Shown: positions 8,677-17,257 of the stretch, piece by piece
Layout: each line of letters opens with the position of its first letter
Numbering within the stretch: position 1 is the stretch's first letter
NCBI RefSeq assembly: GCF_012524165.2
Contig: NZ_JABACJ020000005.1
Span: forward strand, 62,001-126,000
From: Faecalicatena faecalis
Lineage (GTDB): Bacteria > Bacillota > Clostridia > Lachnospirales > Lachnospiraceae
Reading direction: 5' to 3'
Length of the DNA stretch: 64,000 nt
Notes under the pieces: generated by a model
What the model was told of the DNA's origin: nothing
The model's database searches: none
Seen by the model: only the letters and a program-made list of their open reading frames with translations
Position numbers and translations under genes: made by a program

Positions 8677-10458
8677 TTAAAGAATGTGTTCAAGAATCTG
8701 GCTGGTAATCGCCGCGGCATGGCTGCCATCAGCCTCATCCGAGTTTTGCAGATGTGTGGCAAAACAATAGGTATGGCCATCTCTTTCGAGGAATCCCACA
8801 AACCATCCATTCACATGCTGATTGTTCTCCATACCGGTACCAGTCTTTCCGTAAAGTTTGCCAAGTGAGGTGTCGCCCAGGTATAGGGAAGTTTTTACGG
8901 CCTCGATATTCTGCTCTTTACAGCTCCATTCATTTTCAAGGAGGTTAGATAGCAGCCTGACCTGTTCCACCGGGGAAATCTTTAAAGAAGATTCCGCCCA
9001 ATAAGAAGCCGTCCCACCGCTCAAGTCACAGTTTCCATAAGAAATCCTCTGATAGTAGGAGTACAGCTTGGAAAGCCCCACTTGATGGTCCAGGTTCTGA
9101 AAATACCAGTTGACAGAATCACGCATGGCCGTAGACAGTGTCTGATCCTGTTCCCATTTCTCAAAGGGCTGTTTTTCCCCATCCCATTTTTGCAGGGAAG
9201 CATTCGGAGAAATGACCTGTTCCTCCAGAGCAAAAAGCGCACTGTATATCTTGAAGGTCGAATCAGGAGAAACTCTCTGTCTGCTTAGCTTTTCATTATA
9301 AATCTGATATCGTCCCTTCGTCATGTCATATAAGACAAAGGAACCCTCTATTTCATGAAAATAGGGGGAAAGCTCTATAGTTTCCCAATTTCCGTCATCT
9401 ATTAGTGATGGAGACGAGAAAGCGGCATTCGCTGTCAGGAGCGGACTTGAGCAGAATACAAGGAGCAGCGCAAGGATCAGGATGCCGATACTTTTCACCT
9501 TTTGAGGGACAGACTCCTTTTGATATTCTGCAATCTCTGTAATTCGCTGCCGGATGGAATCTTTTCTCCCACCCATGGTCGATACGGGGGAAAGGTACAT
9601 TCCTTTCTGCATCTGCCCGGCATAACGAAGGATCGTATATCCATAATTTGAGGCCTGACTGCTTCCAATGACATGCAGGACCGAATGGTCGCAGGCAATC
9701 TCCCGGTCACTTCGAAGCTGCCCAAATGCATACCAGATAAATGGGTTGAACCAGTAGATGATCTGCAGAAAGCAGATTAGGTCATTCAGGAGTGCATCCT
9801 TATGTTTATAATGCTGCAGTTCATGCAGAAAAATAAAACGGATGTCTTCTTCTGACAATAAAATGTCCAGATCCTGCGGAATCATGACGGTCGGTTTGAG
9901 CCATCCGTAAGAGACAGGTGTAAAAAGGCTGCAGGAAGCATAAAGCCGGATATTGCGTTGAATTCCCAGTTCCTTTAAGCAGGACGAAAACAGTTGAAAT
10001 AGGTCCGGTTCCGTCTGCCAGGTAATGAGGTATGCTCTTTTCCTTAATAAAAAAATTTTCGTGGCACTGTAAAGGAAAAAGACAGAAGCCACAAGGATGC
10101 CGAAAATCCAGATTCCAAACAGCACCCGGTTCAACAGGCTGCCTGACGATGCAACGGCCATGGAAAGGTCTTGGAAAGGTCCATCTGCGGCAGCGGTTTT
10201 TGGTACGTTTCCTGCAGACATGGAAGAAACGTCGAATGAACGGGGAAAAAACTGCTGGATCAGAAGGTTTAATTTTTTCGGAACAGCTATTTGATATGGT
10301 AGAAAGGGCAGCAGTAAAACTAGGACAAACACATACCATAGCTGATACTGCATTGTCAGGGTAATATGCTTTTTCAGCCCCTTCTTCAATAGCAGCAGGC
10401 AGGCCAACAAAAGACTGATGAATAGATTGCAGGCCAGAAAACGTACAGGAAATGTCAT
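8677..10458 (-). CDS. blaR1: BlaR1/MecR1-type beta-lactam sensor-transducer
   Basis: This 593-residue integral membrane sensor has N-terminal membrane helices flanking an M56-family zinc-protease domain with H212-ELQ-H216. A last membrane segment (about residues 322-345) leads to an external penicillin-binding sensor domain resembling class D beta-lactamases. That domain has S400-TF-K403, S448-V-N450 and K538-T-G540. In this family, acylation of the sensor serine by a beta-lactam triggers the protease and loss of BlaI from DNA. It is translationally coupled to blaI (4-bp overlap) and convergent with the PBP gene it should control. All motifs needed for function are present. Confidence 0.94.
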   Translation of the reverse strand: MTFPVRFLACNLFISLLLACLLLLKKGLKKHITLTMQYQLWYVFVLVLLLPFLPYQIAVPKKLNLLIQQFFPRSFDVSSMSAGNVPKTAAADGPFQDLSMAVASSGSLLNRVLFGIWIFGILVASVFFLYSATKIFLLRKRAYLITWQTEPDLFQLFSSCLKELGIQRNIRLYASCSLFTPVSYGWLKPTVMIPQDLDILLSEEDIRFIFLHELQHYKHKDALLNDLICFLQIIYWFNPFIWYAFGQLRSDREIACDHSVLHVIGSSQASNYGYTILRYAGQMQKGMYLSPVSTMGGRKDSIRQRITEIAEYQKESVPQKVKSIGILILALLLVFCSSPLLTANAAFSSPSLIDDGNWETIELSPYFHEIEGSFVLYDMTKGRYQIYNEKLSRQRVSPDSTFKIYSALFALEEQVISPNASLQKWDGEKQPFEKWEQDQTLSTAMRDSVNWYFQNLDHQVGLSKLYSYYQRISYGNCDLSGGTASYWAESSLKISPVEQVRLLSNLLENEWSCKEQNIEAVKTSLYLGDTSLGKLYGKTGTGMENNQHVNGWFVGFLERDGHTYCFATHLQNSDEADGSHAAAITSQILEHIL

Positions 10459-10844
10459 GATGGGTCACCACGCTTTATTTTGGAATCGATGATTGCATAC
10501 AAGTCCTTAAGATCCGAATCTGATAATTCTGTGTTGGAGAGCAGAGAGGACAACATAGGTGCCACCTCCCCATTATAAAAGCGGTTCAGGAAATGGTGAT
10601 TCTCCTGTTCCAAATACTTCTCCTTTGCAATGACTGGAAAATAGTAATACATCCGTCCGCGCTGTTCATAGGAAATGACCTGCTTCGCAGTCAGACGGGA
10701 CAGCAGGGTATGGATTGTCTTTTGATTCCAGGTGTGGGCCTTTTGAGCCTGTTCACATACTTCATTGGTGCTGAGGGGAGATTCAGTCCATAGAATTTTC
10801 ATGATTTCATATTCAGCTTCGGATATCTGCGGTAATTTTTCCAT
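10455..10844 (-). CDS. blaI: BlaI/MecI-family transcriptional repressor
   Basis: This 129-residue protein has the penicillinase-repressor layout. A winged helix spans residues 1-72 (ISEAEYEIMKILW, then a recognition helix around KTIHTLLSRL and a wing with RGRMYYY). A C-terminal helical dimerisation tail contains the region where MecI/BlaI are cut in response to beta-lactams. It binds TACA-N2-TGTA dyads; such dyads lie in the PBP promoter and, with one mismatch, in its own promoter, which predicts autoregulation. It overlaps blaR1 by 4 bp. Confidence 0.94.
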   Translation of the reverse strand: MEKLPQISEAEYEIMKILWTESPLSTNEVCEQAQKAHTWNQKTIHTLLSRLTAKQVISYEQRGRMYYYFPVIAKEKYLEQENHHFLNRFYNGEVAPMLSSLLSNTELSDSDLKDLYAIIDSKIKRGDPS

Positions 10845-10863
10845 AATCGTACTCCTTTAATCT

Positions 10864-10905
10864 TACTTATGTAGTAATTATAAGGGATAAAGTAAAAGTC
10901 GTCAA
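10864..10905 (-). promoter_or_regulatory. blaI-blaR1 promoter with operator
   Basis: Read leftward: the -35 box TTGACG (10905-10900), a 17-bp spacer and a perfect -10 box TATAAT (10882-10877). The dyad TACATAAGTA (10873-10864) follows at the transcript start and differs from TACA-N2-TGTA at one base. Repressor bound here would block transcription start. Confidence 0.82.
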
Positions 10906-10929
10906 TAAGGATGCGGAGGGAATAAAAAT

Positions 10930-10963
10930 AAGGACTGTGTACCTAAGCTGTACACCAGTCCTT
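10930..10963 (-). terminator. Terminator after prs
   Basis: Read leftward, AAGGACTG-GTGTAC pairs with GTAC-ACAGTCCTT across a short loop and is followed by ATTTTTATT. It lies between the prs stop and the blaI promoter. Confidence 0.8.
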
Positions 10964-10992
10964 ATTTAGAAGCTGTTTCTTTTTTTTAATTC

Positions 10993-12162
10993 TTAAAGTC
11001 CGTGCTTTTCCAGAAGTGCATGTATCTTGTCTGTTGGATTGAGGACCGCACCAATGGTCGTGTCATGATTCAGGGAATCGATGATAAGTGCCAGGAACTT
11101 ACTCATATCCGCGGCTACGAAGTAGGGCTTATCTTTTGCAAACGGCGGGAGATAAGTCAGGTTGGTCGCGATCACGCGGTCGATATATCCTTTCTCATAA
11201 TATTCATCGAACTTTCCAAAGCCTTCTGTAAATAGACCAAAGGTGGTACACACGAATACGCGTCCGGCCTTTCTGTTCTTTAACTGTTTCGCTACGTCCA
11301 GCATGCTTTCACCGGATGAAATCATATCGTCTACGATGATGACATCCTTTCCTTCCACATCATCCCCGAGGAATTCATGGGCCACGATCGGGTTCTTGCC
11401 GTTGACAACGGTGGAGTAGTCACGGCGTTTATAGAACATTCCCATGTCCACGCCCAGGATATTGGAGAAGTAGACTGCACGGTGCATTGCCCCTTCGTCC
11501 GGGCTGATGATCATCAGGTGTTCCTTGTCCACCTTTAGATCCGGCACAGAGCGAAATAGTGCCTTCATAAACTGATATGGAGGATTGAAGCTGTCGAATC
11601 CATTCAGCGGGATCGCATTCTGAACTCTTGGATCATGGGCATCAAAGGTGATAATGTTGGAAACTCCCATGGAGATCAGTTCCTCCAAAGCAAGTGCACA
11701 GTCCAGAGATTCTCTCTTTGTACGCTTATGCTGACGGCCTTCATATAAAAATGGCATGATGACATTGATGCGGCGGGCCTTGCCGGTCGCAGCAGAAATG
11801 ACTCTTTTCAAGTCTTGGAAATGGTCGTCCGGTGACATGTGGTTCTCATGTCCGTTCACAGTATAGGTCAGGCTGTAGTTACATACATCTGTCATAATAA
11901 ATAAGTCAGTCCCGCGGATTGTTTCCTTGAGAATCCCTTTTGCCTCGCCGGAGCCAAAACGTGGACAGCAGCAGTCTACCAGATAATTATGGGATTCATA
12001 ATTGACATAGAGCGGAGAGGGCTTGACTTCACTGATTGTATTCTCGCGGAAGGATACAATGTAGTCATTTACCTTCTTCCCAAGTTCTTTGCAGCTTTCC
12101 ATAGCCACGATCTTGAGCGGCGCTACGGGAAGTGTCTTTTCTAACAATTCGATGTTTGACAT
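10993..12162 (-). CDS. prs: Ribose-phosphate pyrophosphokinase
   Basis: This 389-residue enzyme makes PRPP from ribose 5-phosphate and ATP for nucleotide, His and Trp synthesis. The first half holds the pre-ATP-grasp-like domain with the conserved FEGRQ-like region (LYEGRQHKRTKRES). The second half holds the PRPP loop VDDMISSGES (about residue 275). It is about 70 residues longer than the common 315-residue Prs and belongs to the longer clostridial subtype. The ribosome site GGAG lies 6 nt before the ATG. It is monocistronic. Confidence 0.92.
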   Translation of the reverse strand: MSNIELLEKTLPVAPLKIVAMESCKELGKKVNDYIVSFRENTISEVKPSPLYVNYESHNYLVDCCCPRFGSGEAKGILKETIRGTDLFIMTDVCNYSLTYTVNGHENHMSPDDHFQDLKRVISAATGKARRINVIMPFLYEGRQHKRTKRESLDCALALEELISMGVSNIITFDAHDPRVQNAIPLNGFDSFNPPYQFMKALFRSVPDLKVDKEHLMIISPDEGAMHRAVYFSNILGVDMGMFYKRRDYSTVVNGKNPIVAHEFLGDDVEGKDVIIVDDMISSGESMLDVAKQLKNRKAGRVFVCTTFGLFTEGFGKFDEYYEKGYIDRVIATNLTYLPPFAKDKPYFVAADMSKFLALIIDSLNHDTTIGAVLNPTDKIHALLEKHGL

Positions 12163-12189
12163 GATTTTCTCCTATGTTCTACGAATTTA

Positions 12190-12250
12190 AGACTGGAAAA
12201 ATCCAGTCTCTTACATATAAGGTTATATCATTTTTGATGTCGGAATTCAA
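12190..12250 (-). promoter_or_regulatory. prs promoter and 5' leader hairpin
   Basis: Read leftward: -35 TTGAAT (12250-12245), 17 bp, -10 TATAAC (12227-12222). The transcript would begin with a 7-bp hairpin, AGACTGG...CCAGTCT (12209-12190). The rest of the 376-bp gap between prs and der holds the rightward der promoter and no recognisable gene. Confidence 0.6.
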
Positions 12251-12345
12251 GCACAGCTTGCAGAAATGTGTGTATAAAAGGCGATACATAAAAATTGCGG
12301 TGCCCTGGCTGTAAGTCGGGATGCGGGGACATAAGAGGGGATTCA

Positions 12346-12375
12346 TTGCAATCGAGGTACAGTTTGTGATATAAT
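12346..12375 (+). promoter_or_regulatory. der operon promoter
   Basis: -35 TTGCAA (12346-12351), 18-bp spacer, -10 TATAAT (12370-12375). It gives an untranslated leader of about 155 nt before der, containing short imperfect stems but no riboswitch I recognise. Confidence 0.65.
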
Positions 12376-12538
12376 GCTTGCAGTGAAGGGCTTCTTCTGT
12401 TAAAGGGGATTTCAAAAGAAGGCTTTACAAGTTTCGGCAGATATTGTAAAATCAAGCGGCAGGGTTGACAGGCGGTCAGTCCTAAAAGGAAACGAAAAAG
12501 AAACGTAGAATGTGAGTTCAGAAAGGTAGTTAATAAAT

Positions 12539-13867
12539 ATGAGCAAACCAGTAGTAGCGATTGTAGGAAGACCAAATGTTGGAAAGTCTACATTGTTCAA
12601 TGTCCTGGCAGGAGAGACGATATCGATCGTCAAGGATACGCCGGGAGTCACAAGAGACCGTATTTATGCGGATGTCAATTGGCTGGACAAGGAGTTCACC
12701 CTGATCGATACCGGAGGAATCGAGCCGGACAGCAGGGATATCATCCTTTCCCAGATGAGGGAGCAGGCCCAGATCGCCATTGATACGGCAGACGTCATTA
12801 TTTTTATCACAGATGTGAAGCAGGGCTTGGTGGATTCTGATTCCAAGGTGGCAGATATGCTTAGGAGGTCAGGAAAGCCGATCGTGCTTGTTGTAAATAA
12901 GGTAGACAGTTTTAACAAGATGATGCCGGATGTATATGAATTCTATAATCTGGGAATTGGTGACCCAGTTCCAATCTCTGCGGCTTCCAGGCTGGGAATC
13001 GGAGATATGCTGGACGCTGTGGCAGAGCATTTTCCAGAGGGCACAGGGGAAGAGGAGGAGGACGACAGACCGAGGATTGCCATCGTGGGCAAACCGAATG
13101 TAGGGAAGTCTTCCATCGTCAATAAGCTCTTGGGCGAGAACCGCGTAATCGTATCTGATATTGCAGGCACTACAAGAGACGCCATTGATACAGAAATCGT
13201 ACATGATGGGAAGGAATACATCTTCATTGATACGGCAGGTCTGCGCAGAAAGAATAAGATCAAGGAAGAATTAGAGCGCTACAGCATCATCCGTACCGTT
13301 ACGGCAGTAGAGCGTGCAGATGTGGTCCTCATGGTGATCGATGCCACAGAGGGCGTGACAGAGCAGGACGCAAAGATCGCCGGAATCGCGCATGAGCGTG
13401 GAAAGGGCATCATTATTGTAGTGAATAAATGGGATGCCATTGAGAAGAATGATAAGACGACCAGGGAATATGAGGCCAAGATCAGACAGGTGTTATCCTA
13501 TCTTCCTTACGCGGAGGTCATGTTCGTGTCTGCGAAGACAGGGCAGAGACTGAATAAGCTTTATGAGATGATTGATATGGTAATTGAGAATCAGACCTTA
13601 CGTGTGGCGACGGGAGTCCTCAACGAGATCATGACGGAAGCAGTAGCGATGCAGCAGCCGCCATCCGACAAGGGCAAGAGGCTGAAGCTGTACTATATTA
13701 CACAGGTCTCTGTAAAGCCGCCGACCTTTGTTATTTTTGTTAATGATAAGGAACTGATGCATTTTTCCTACACCAGATATCTGGAAAATAAAATCAGGGA
13801 AGCCTTCGGGTTCAGAGGGACCTCATTGAAGTTCTTTATCAGGGAAAGAAAGGAAAAGGAGCAGTAG
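12539..13867 (+). CDS. der: Ribosome biogenesis GTPase Der (EngA)
   Basis: This 442-residue protein has two tandem GTPase domains and a C-terminal KH-like domain, an arrangement unique to Der. The first P-loop is GRPNVGKST (residues 10-18), with DTGG and NKVD. The second P-loop is GKPNVGKSS (about residues 182-190), with DTAG and NKWD. An acidic linker (GEEEEDD) joins them. The KH-like domain starts near residue 355. Der helps mature the 50S subunit. It heads an operon with plsY 2 bp later and gpsA 25 bp after that. Confidence 0.97.
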   Translation: MSKPVVAIVGRPNVGKSTLFNVLAGETISIVKDTPGVTRDRIYADVNWLDKEFTLIDTGGIEPDSRDIILSQMREQAQIAIDTADVIIFITDVKQGLVDSDSKVADMLRRSGKPIVLVVNKVDSFNKMMPDVYEFYNLGIGDPVPISAASRLGIGDMLDAVAEHFPEGTGEEEEDDRPRIAIVGKPNVGKSSIVNKLLGENRVIVSDIAGTTRDAIDTEIVHDGKEYIFIDTAGLRRKNKIKEELERYSIIRTVTAVERADVVLMVIDATEGVTEQDAKIAGIAHERGKGIIIVVNKWDAIEKNDKTTREYEAKIRQVLSYLPYAEVMFVSAKTGQRLNKLYEMIDMVIENQTLRVATGVLNEIMTEAVAMQQPPSDKGKRLKLYYITQVSVKPPTFVIFVNDKELMHFSYTRYLENKIREAFGFRGTSLKFFIRERKEKEQ

Positions 13868-13869
13868 TT

Positions 13870-14505
13870 ATGGAACGTTTCATCTGCCTTTTGATCGGTT
13901 ATGTCTGTGGACTTTTGCAGACTGGCTATCTTGTAGGGAAGATCAATCATGTTGATATCAGAAAGGAAGGGAGTGGGAATGCAGGTTCCACCAATGCCGT
14001 GCGCGTCATGGGATGGAAAGCAGGCCTGATGACTTTCGCAGGAGATGTGCTCAAATGTGTTGCGGCTATCTTTCTTGTACGCTATCTGTACAGAGGCAGC
14101 GAATATCTGCCGCTTTTGGCAATGTATGCGGGAATGGGGGCGACGCTGGGACACAATTTTCCGTTTTATTTAAAGTTCAAGGGAGGAAAGGGAATCGCAG
14201 TACTCGCAGGTCTGGTCATCTCGACCAGTCCGGCCATGGTGCCGATTCCTTTGGCAGCGTTTTTGATCGCTGTGATCTTTTCCAGATATGTATCCTTGGG
14301 ATCACTGCTTGCTTCCACGTTATTTTTCCTGGAAGTAGTGACCCTTGGACAGTACGGCGGCTTTCATATGGCGGCCCCGTACCTGTATGAGATGTACATA
14401 CTGGTTCTTTTGCTCACCCTTCTGGCATGGTTTCGGCATAAGGAGAATATCAAGCGTCTGCTCGCGGGCACTGAGAATAGATTTGGTTCAGGGAAGAAAA
14501 AGTAG
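13870..14505 (+). CDS. plsY: Acyl-phosphate:glycerol-3-phosphate acyltransferase PlsY
   Basis: This 211-residue polytopic membrane enzyme adds the first acyl chain to glycerol 3-phosphate, using acyl phosphate. The three family motifs are visible: the GSGNAGSTNAVR loop, the GHNFPFYLKFKGGKG loop and the C-terminal RHKENIKRLLAGTE. Its substrate, glycerol 3-phosphate, is made by GpsA, the next gene. It lies 2 bp after der. Confidence 0.95.
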   Translation: MERFICLLIGYVCGLLQTGYLVGKINHVDIRKEGSGNAGSTNAVRVMGWKAGLMTFAGDVLKCVAAIFLVRYLYRGSEYLPLLAMYAGMGATLGHNFPFYLKFKGGKGIAVLAGLVISTSPAMVPIPLAAFLIAVIFSRYVSLGSLLASTLFFLEVVTLGQYGGFHMAAPYLYEMYILVLLLTLLAWFRHKENIKRLLAGTENRFGSGKKK

Positions 14506-14530
14506 ATTCAAATGTAAAGGAGAATGAATG

Positions 14531-15550
14531 ATGGCAAATGTAGGTGTATTAGGAGCTGGAAGCTGGGGAACAGCACTTTCTATTCTGTTGTATGAGAATG
14601 GACATCAGGTGAGTGTCTGGTCGATCGACAAGGCTGAGGTCGAGATGCTGACACAGAAAAGAGAACATGAGACAAAGCTTCCAGGAGTAAAGCTTCCGGA
14701 GGATATGGTGATCACAAATGATCTGAAAGAGGCTGTGACAGATCGGGATTTCCTGGTACTGGCCGTACCTTCTCCCTTTACAAGAGCAACAGCAAAGAGC
14801 ATGAGCCCTTATATCAAGGAGGGGCAGATCATTGTGGATGTGGCTAAGGGAATCGAGGAGACTACCCTGATGACACTTTCCCAGCAGATCGAGGAGGAGA
14901 TTCCACAGGCGGATGTTGCGGTTCTTTCCGGGCCGAGTCATGCGGAGGAGGTCGGAAGAAAGCTGCCGACTACATGCGTCATTGGAGCAAAGACGAGAAA
15001 GACAGCGGAGTATTTACAGTCCATGTTCATCAGCCGTGTATTCCGTGTATATACAAGCCCGGATATCTTGGGAATTGAGCTGGGAGGCTCCTTAAAGAAT
15101 GTCATTGCCCTGGCAGCAGGAATCGCGGACGGACTCGGGTATGGTGACAATACAAAGGCTGCTCTGATTACGAGGGGCATCGCAGAGATCGCAAGGTTAG
15201 GCGTAAAGATGGGCGGAAAGATTGAGACATTTACAGGGCTCACCGGAATCGGAGACCTGATCGTGACCTGCGCCAGCGTCCACAGCCGTAACCGGAAGGC
15301 TGGTTTCTTGATCGGACAGGGACGGACCATGGAGCAGGCGATGGAGGAAGTCAAGATGGTCGTAGAAGGTGTCTATTCTGCCAAGGCAGCAGCAAAGCTT
15401 GCAAAGGAATATGGTGTCTCCATGCCAATCGTAGACCAGGTGAATGCTGTCCTGTTCGAGGGCAAGAATCCGGCAGAGGCAGTGGATGAATTGATGCTGC
15501 GCGAACACAAGAGTGAACATGCGTCACTTCCATGGCCGGGTGAAGCATAA
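14531..15550 (+). CDS. gpsA: NAD(P)-dependent glycerol-3-phosphate dehydrogenase
   Basis: This 339-residue cytosolic enzyme reduces dihydroxyacetone phosphate to glycerol 3-phosphate for phospholipid synthesis. Features: the Rossmann start GVLGAGSWGTALS, the AKGIEE region, the catalytic lysine segment GSLKNVIALAAG and the substrate loop THSRNRK-like ASVHSRNRKAG. ATGs occur at 14528 and 14531; the second has the better spacing (7 nt) from AAGGAGA and gives the usual MANVGVLG start. It precedes spoIVA, the same order as in Bacillus. Confidence 0.96.
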   Translation: MANVGVLGAGSWGTALSILLYENGHQVSVWSIDKAEVEMLTQKREHETKLPGVKLPEDMVITNDLKEAVTDRDFLVLAVPSPFTRATAKSMSPYIKEGQIIVDVAKGIEETTLMTLSQQIEEEIPQADVAVLSGPSHAEEVGRKLPTTCVIGAKTRKTAEYLQSMFISRVFRVYTSPDILGIELGGSLKNVIALAAGIADGLGYGDNTKAALITRGIAEIARLGVKMGGKIETFTGLTGIGDLIVTCASVHSRNRKAGFLIGQGRTMEQAMEEVKMVVEGVYSAKAAAKLAKEYGVSMPIVDQVNAVLFEGKNPAEAVDELMLREHKSEHASLPWPGEA

Positions 15551-15561
15551 TTTCAAAATAA

Positions 15562-15593
15562 TCATCATAAACCCCCTTTTCTGTGCATACATT
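15562..15593 (+). promoter_or_regulatory. Possible sigma-E type promoter of spoIVA
   Basis: CATACATT (15586-15593) resembles the sporulation sigma-E -10 element (CATACAnT). An ATCATCATA-like box lies about 16 bp upstream. SpoIVA is a sigma-E gene in Bacillus and Clostridium. The match is by eye only. Confidence 0.45.
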
Positions 15594-15621
15594 GGTATCA
15601 GCAGAACAAGGGGGTAATTTT

Positions 15622-17094
15622 ATGGATTCATTTCAGTTATACAAAGACATGAAAGCAAGAACAAACGGAGAAATCTATATCGGAGTTGTTGGTCCTGTTC
15701 GGACAGGCAAGTCAACCTTTATCAAAAGGTTCATGGATCTTCTGGTACTTCCGAATATGACAGATGAACATGCAAGAGAACGCACAAAGGATGAACTTCC
15801 CCAGTCCGCCTCCGGCACCACGATTATGACCACAGAGCCGAAATTTGTGCCAAAGGAGGCAGCATCTATCAAACTTTCCGATGATGTGGAGGTCAGGATA
15901 CGGCTGATCGACTGTGTGGGATATATGGTGGACGGGGCTTCTGGACATATTGAAAATGAAGCCGAACGCCAGGTAAAGACACCCTGGTTCGAGTATGAGA
16001 TTCCTTTTACCAAGGCAGCTGCGATCGGTACGCAAAAGGTCATTCATGACCATGCTACCATTGGTATCGTGGTGACGACGGATGGAAGTATCGGGGACCT
16101 GCCGAGAGAGAATTACATAGCAGCGGAAGAAAAGACCGTCAAAGAGCTCCAGTCTATTGGGAAGCCTTTCATCATTCTGCTGAATACGAAGAAGCCTTAT
16201 ACGGAGGAAGCAAAGGCCATGCAGGAGGAGCTGCAGACGAAATACGGTGTTTCTGTGCTGCCGGTCAACTGTGAGCAGCTTCGAACAGAGGATATTCACA
16301 ATATCATGCGTCAGGTATTATTTGAATTCCCGATTGCAGAGGTGGAATTCTATATTCCTAAATGGGTGGAAATGCTGTCCAGGGATCATCGGATCAAGGC
16401 GGATCTGCTGCAGAATGTAAGAGCGATCATGGGCGGGTTCAAAGATATCCGCAGTGCTGCAGGGGACCCTCCGCTGGTAGAAAGCCCCTACATTGAAAAA
16501 GTCAATGTAGATAAGATTGAGATGGACACCGGACGGGTAAAGGTACGAATTACCTTTGCAGAGCAGTTCTATTATGAAGTCTTAAGTGAACTGACCGGGA
16601 CCCAGATCAAGGGTGAATATGAATTGATTACGGCCATGAAAGAACTGGCAGCCATGAAAGAAGAGTACACCCAGATCAAGGATGCATTTGCAGATGTGAA
16701 GATGAAGGGGTACGGAGTCGTCAGTCCGAAGAAGGAAGAAATTGCATTGGATGAGCCACAGATTATCAAACAGGGGAATAAATACGGAGTGAAGATTCAT
16801 TCAGAAGCGCCGTCTATCCATATGATCCGTGCTAATATTGAGACAGAGATCGCACCTATTGTAGGGAATGAGAAGCAGGCCCAGGATCTGGTGGAATACA
16901 TCAAGACAGAGAGTGAGACGCCGGAAGGTGTCTGGGGGACGAATATATTCGGAAAGTCCATCGAGGAGCTGGTGATGGATGGAATGAGAAATAAAATCAC
17001 CATGATCAACGATGAGAGTCAGGTGAAGCTGCAGGATACCATGCAGAAGATTGTAAATGACAGCAATGGAGGTCTTGTCTGCATTATTATTTAG
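15622..17094 (+). CDS. spoIVA: Stage IV sporulation protein A, spore coat ATPase
   Basis: This 490-residue protein polymerises, driven by ATP hydrolysis, on the forespore surface as the basement layer of the spore coat. The P-loop GPVRTGKST lies near residue 24, followed by a TRAFAC-like domain (DCVGYMVDGA), a middle domain and the conserved C-terminal end that finishes in a hydrophobic CIII. An in-frame ATG at 15583 exists, but GGGGG 7 nt upstream of 15622 and the canonical MDSFQLYKDM start decide for 15622. Its presence shows that the host lineage sporulates. Confidence 0.96.
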   Translation: MDSFQLYKDMKARTNGEIYIGVVGPVRTGKSTFIKRFMDLLVLPNMTDEHARERTKDELPQSASGTTIMTTEPKFVPKEAASIKLSDDVEVRIRLIDCVGYMVDGASGHIENEAERQVKTPWFEYEIPFTKAAAIGTQKVIHDHATIGIVVTTDGSIGDLPRENYIAAEEKTVKELQSIGKPFIILLNTKKPYTEEAKAMQEELQTKYGVSVLPVNCEQLRTEDIHNIMRQVLFEFPIAEVEFYIPKWVEMLSRDHRIKADLLQNVRAIMGGFKDIRSAAGDPPLVESPYIEKVNVDKIEMDTGRVKVRITFAEQFYYEVLSELTGTQIKGEYELITAMKELAAMKEEYTQIKDAFADVKMKGYGVVSPKKEEIALDEPQIIKQGNKYGVKIHSEAPSIHMIRANIETEIAPIVGNEKQAQDLVEYIKTESETPEGVWGTNIFGKSIEELVMDGMRNKITMINDESQVKLQDTMQKIVNDSNGGLVCIII

Positions 17095-17147
17095 AAATCA
17101 AAAAGCCGATGAAAAATCGGATTCACAAACAGAGGGCAGAGGGATTT

Positions 17148-17224
17148 AAAAGGACGGCCCGGAATGCATAACAGGAAGTATAAAAGCACTTCTTACTGTA
17201 AATGCATAGCCGGGCTGTCTTTTA
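17148..17224. terminator. Terminator between spoIVA and the ABC exporter operon
   Basis: A long interrupted stem (AGGACGGCCCGG...ATGCAT with ATGCAT...CCGGGCTGTCTTTT) has T-rich ends on both strands, so it can end both convergent transcripts. A small CCGAT/ATCGG hairpin lies just upstream at about 17105-17120. Confidence 0.8.
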
Positions 17225-17257
17225 CTGTGTCTTTGACCAAGTGCTTTTTTATCCGGC

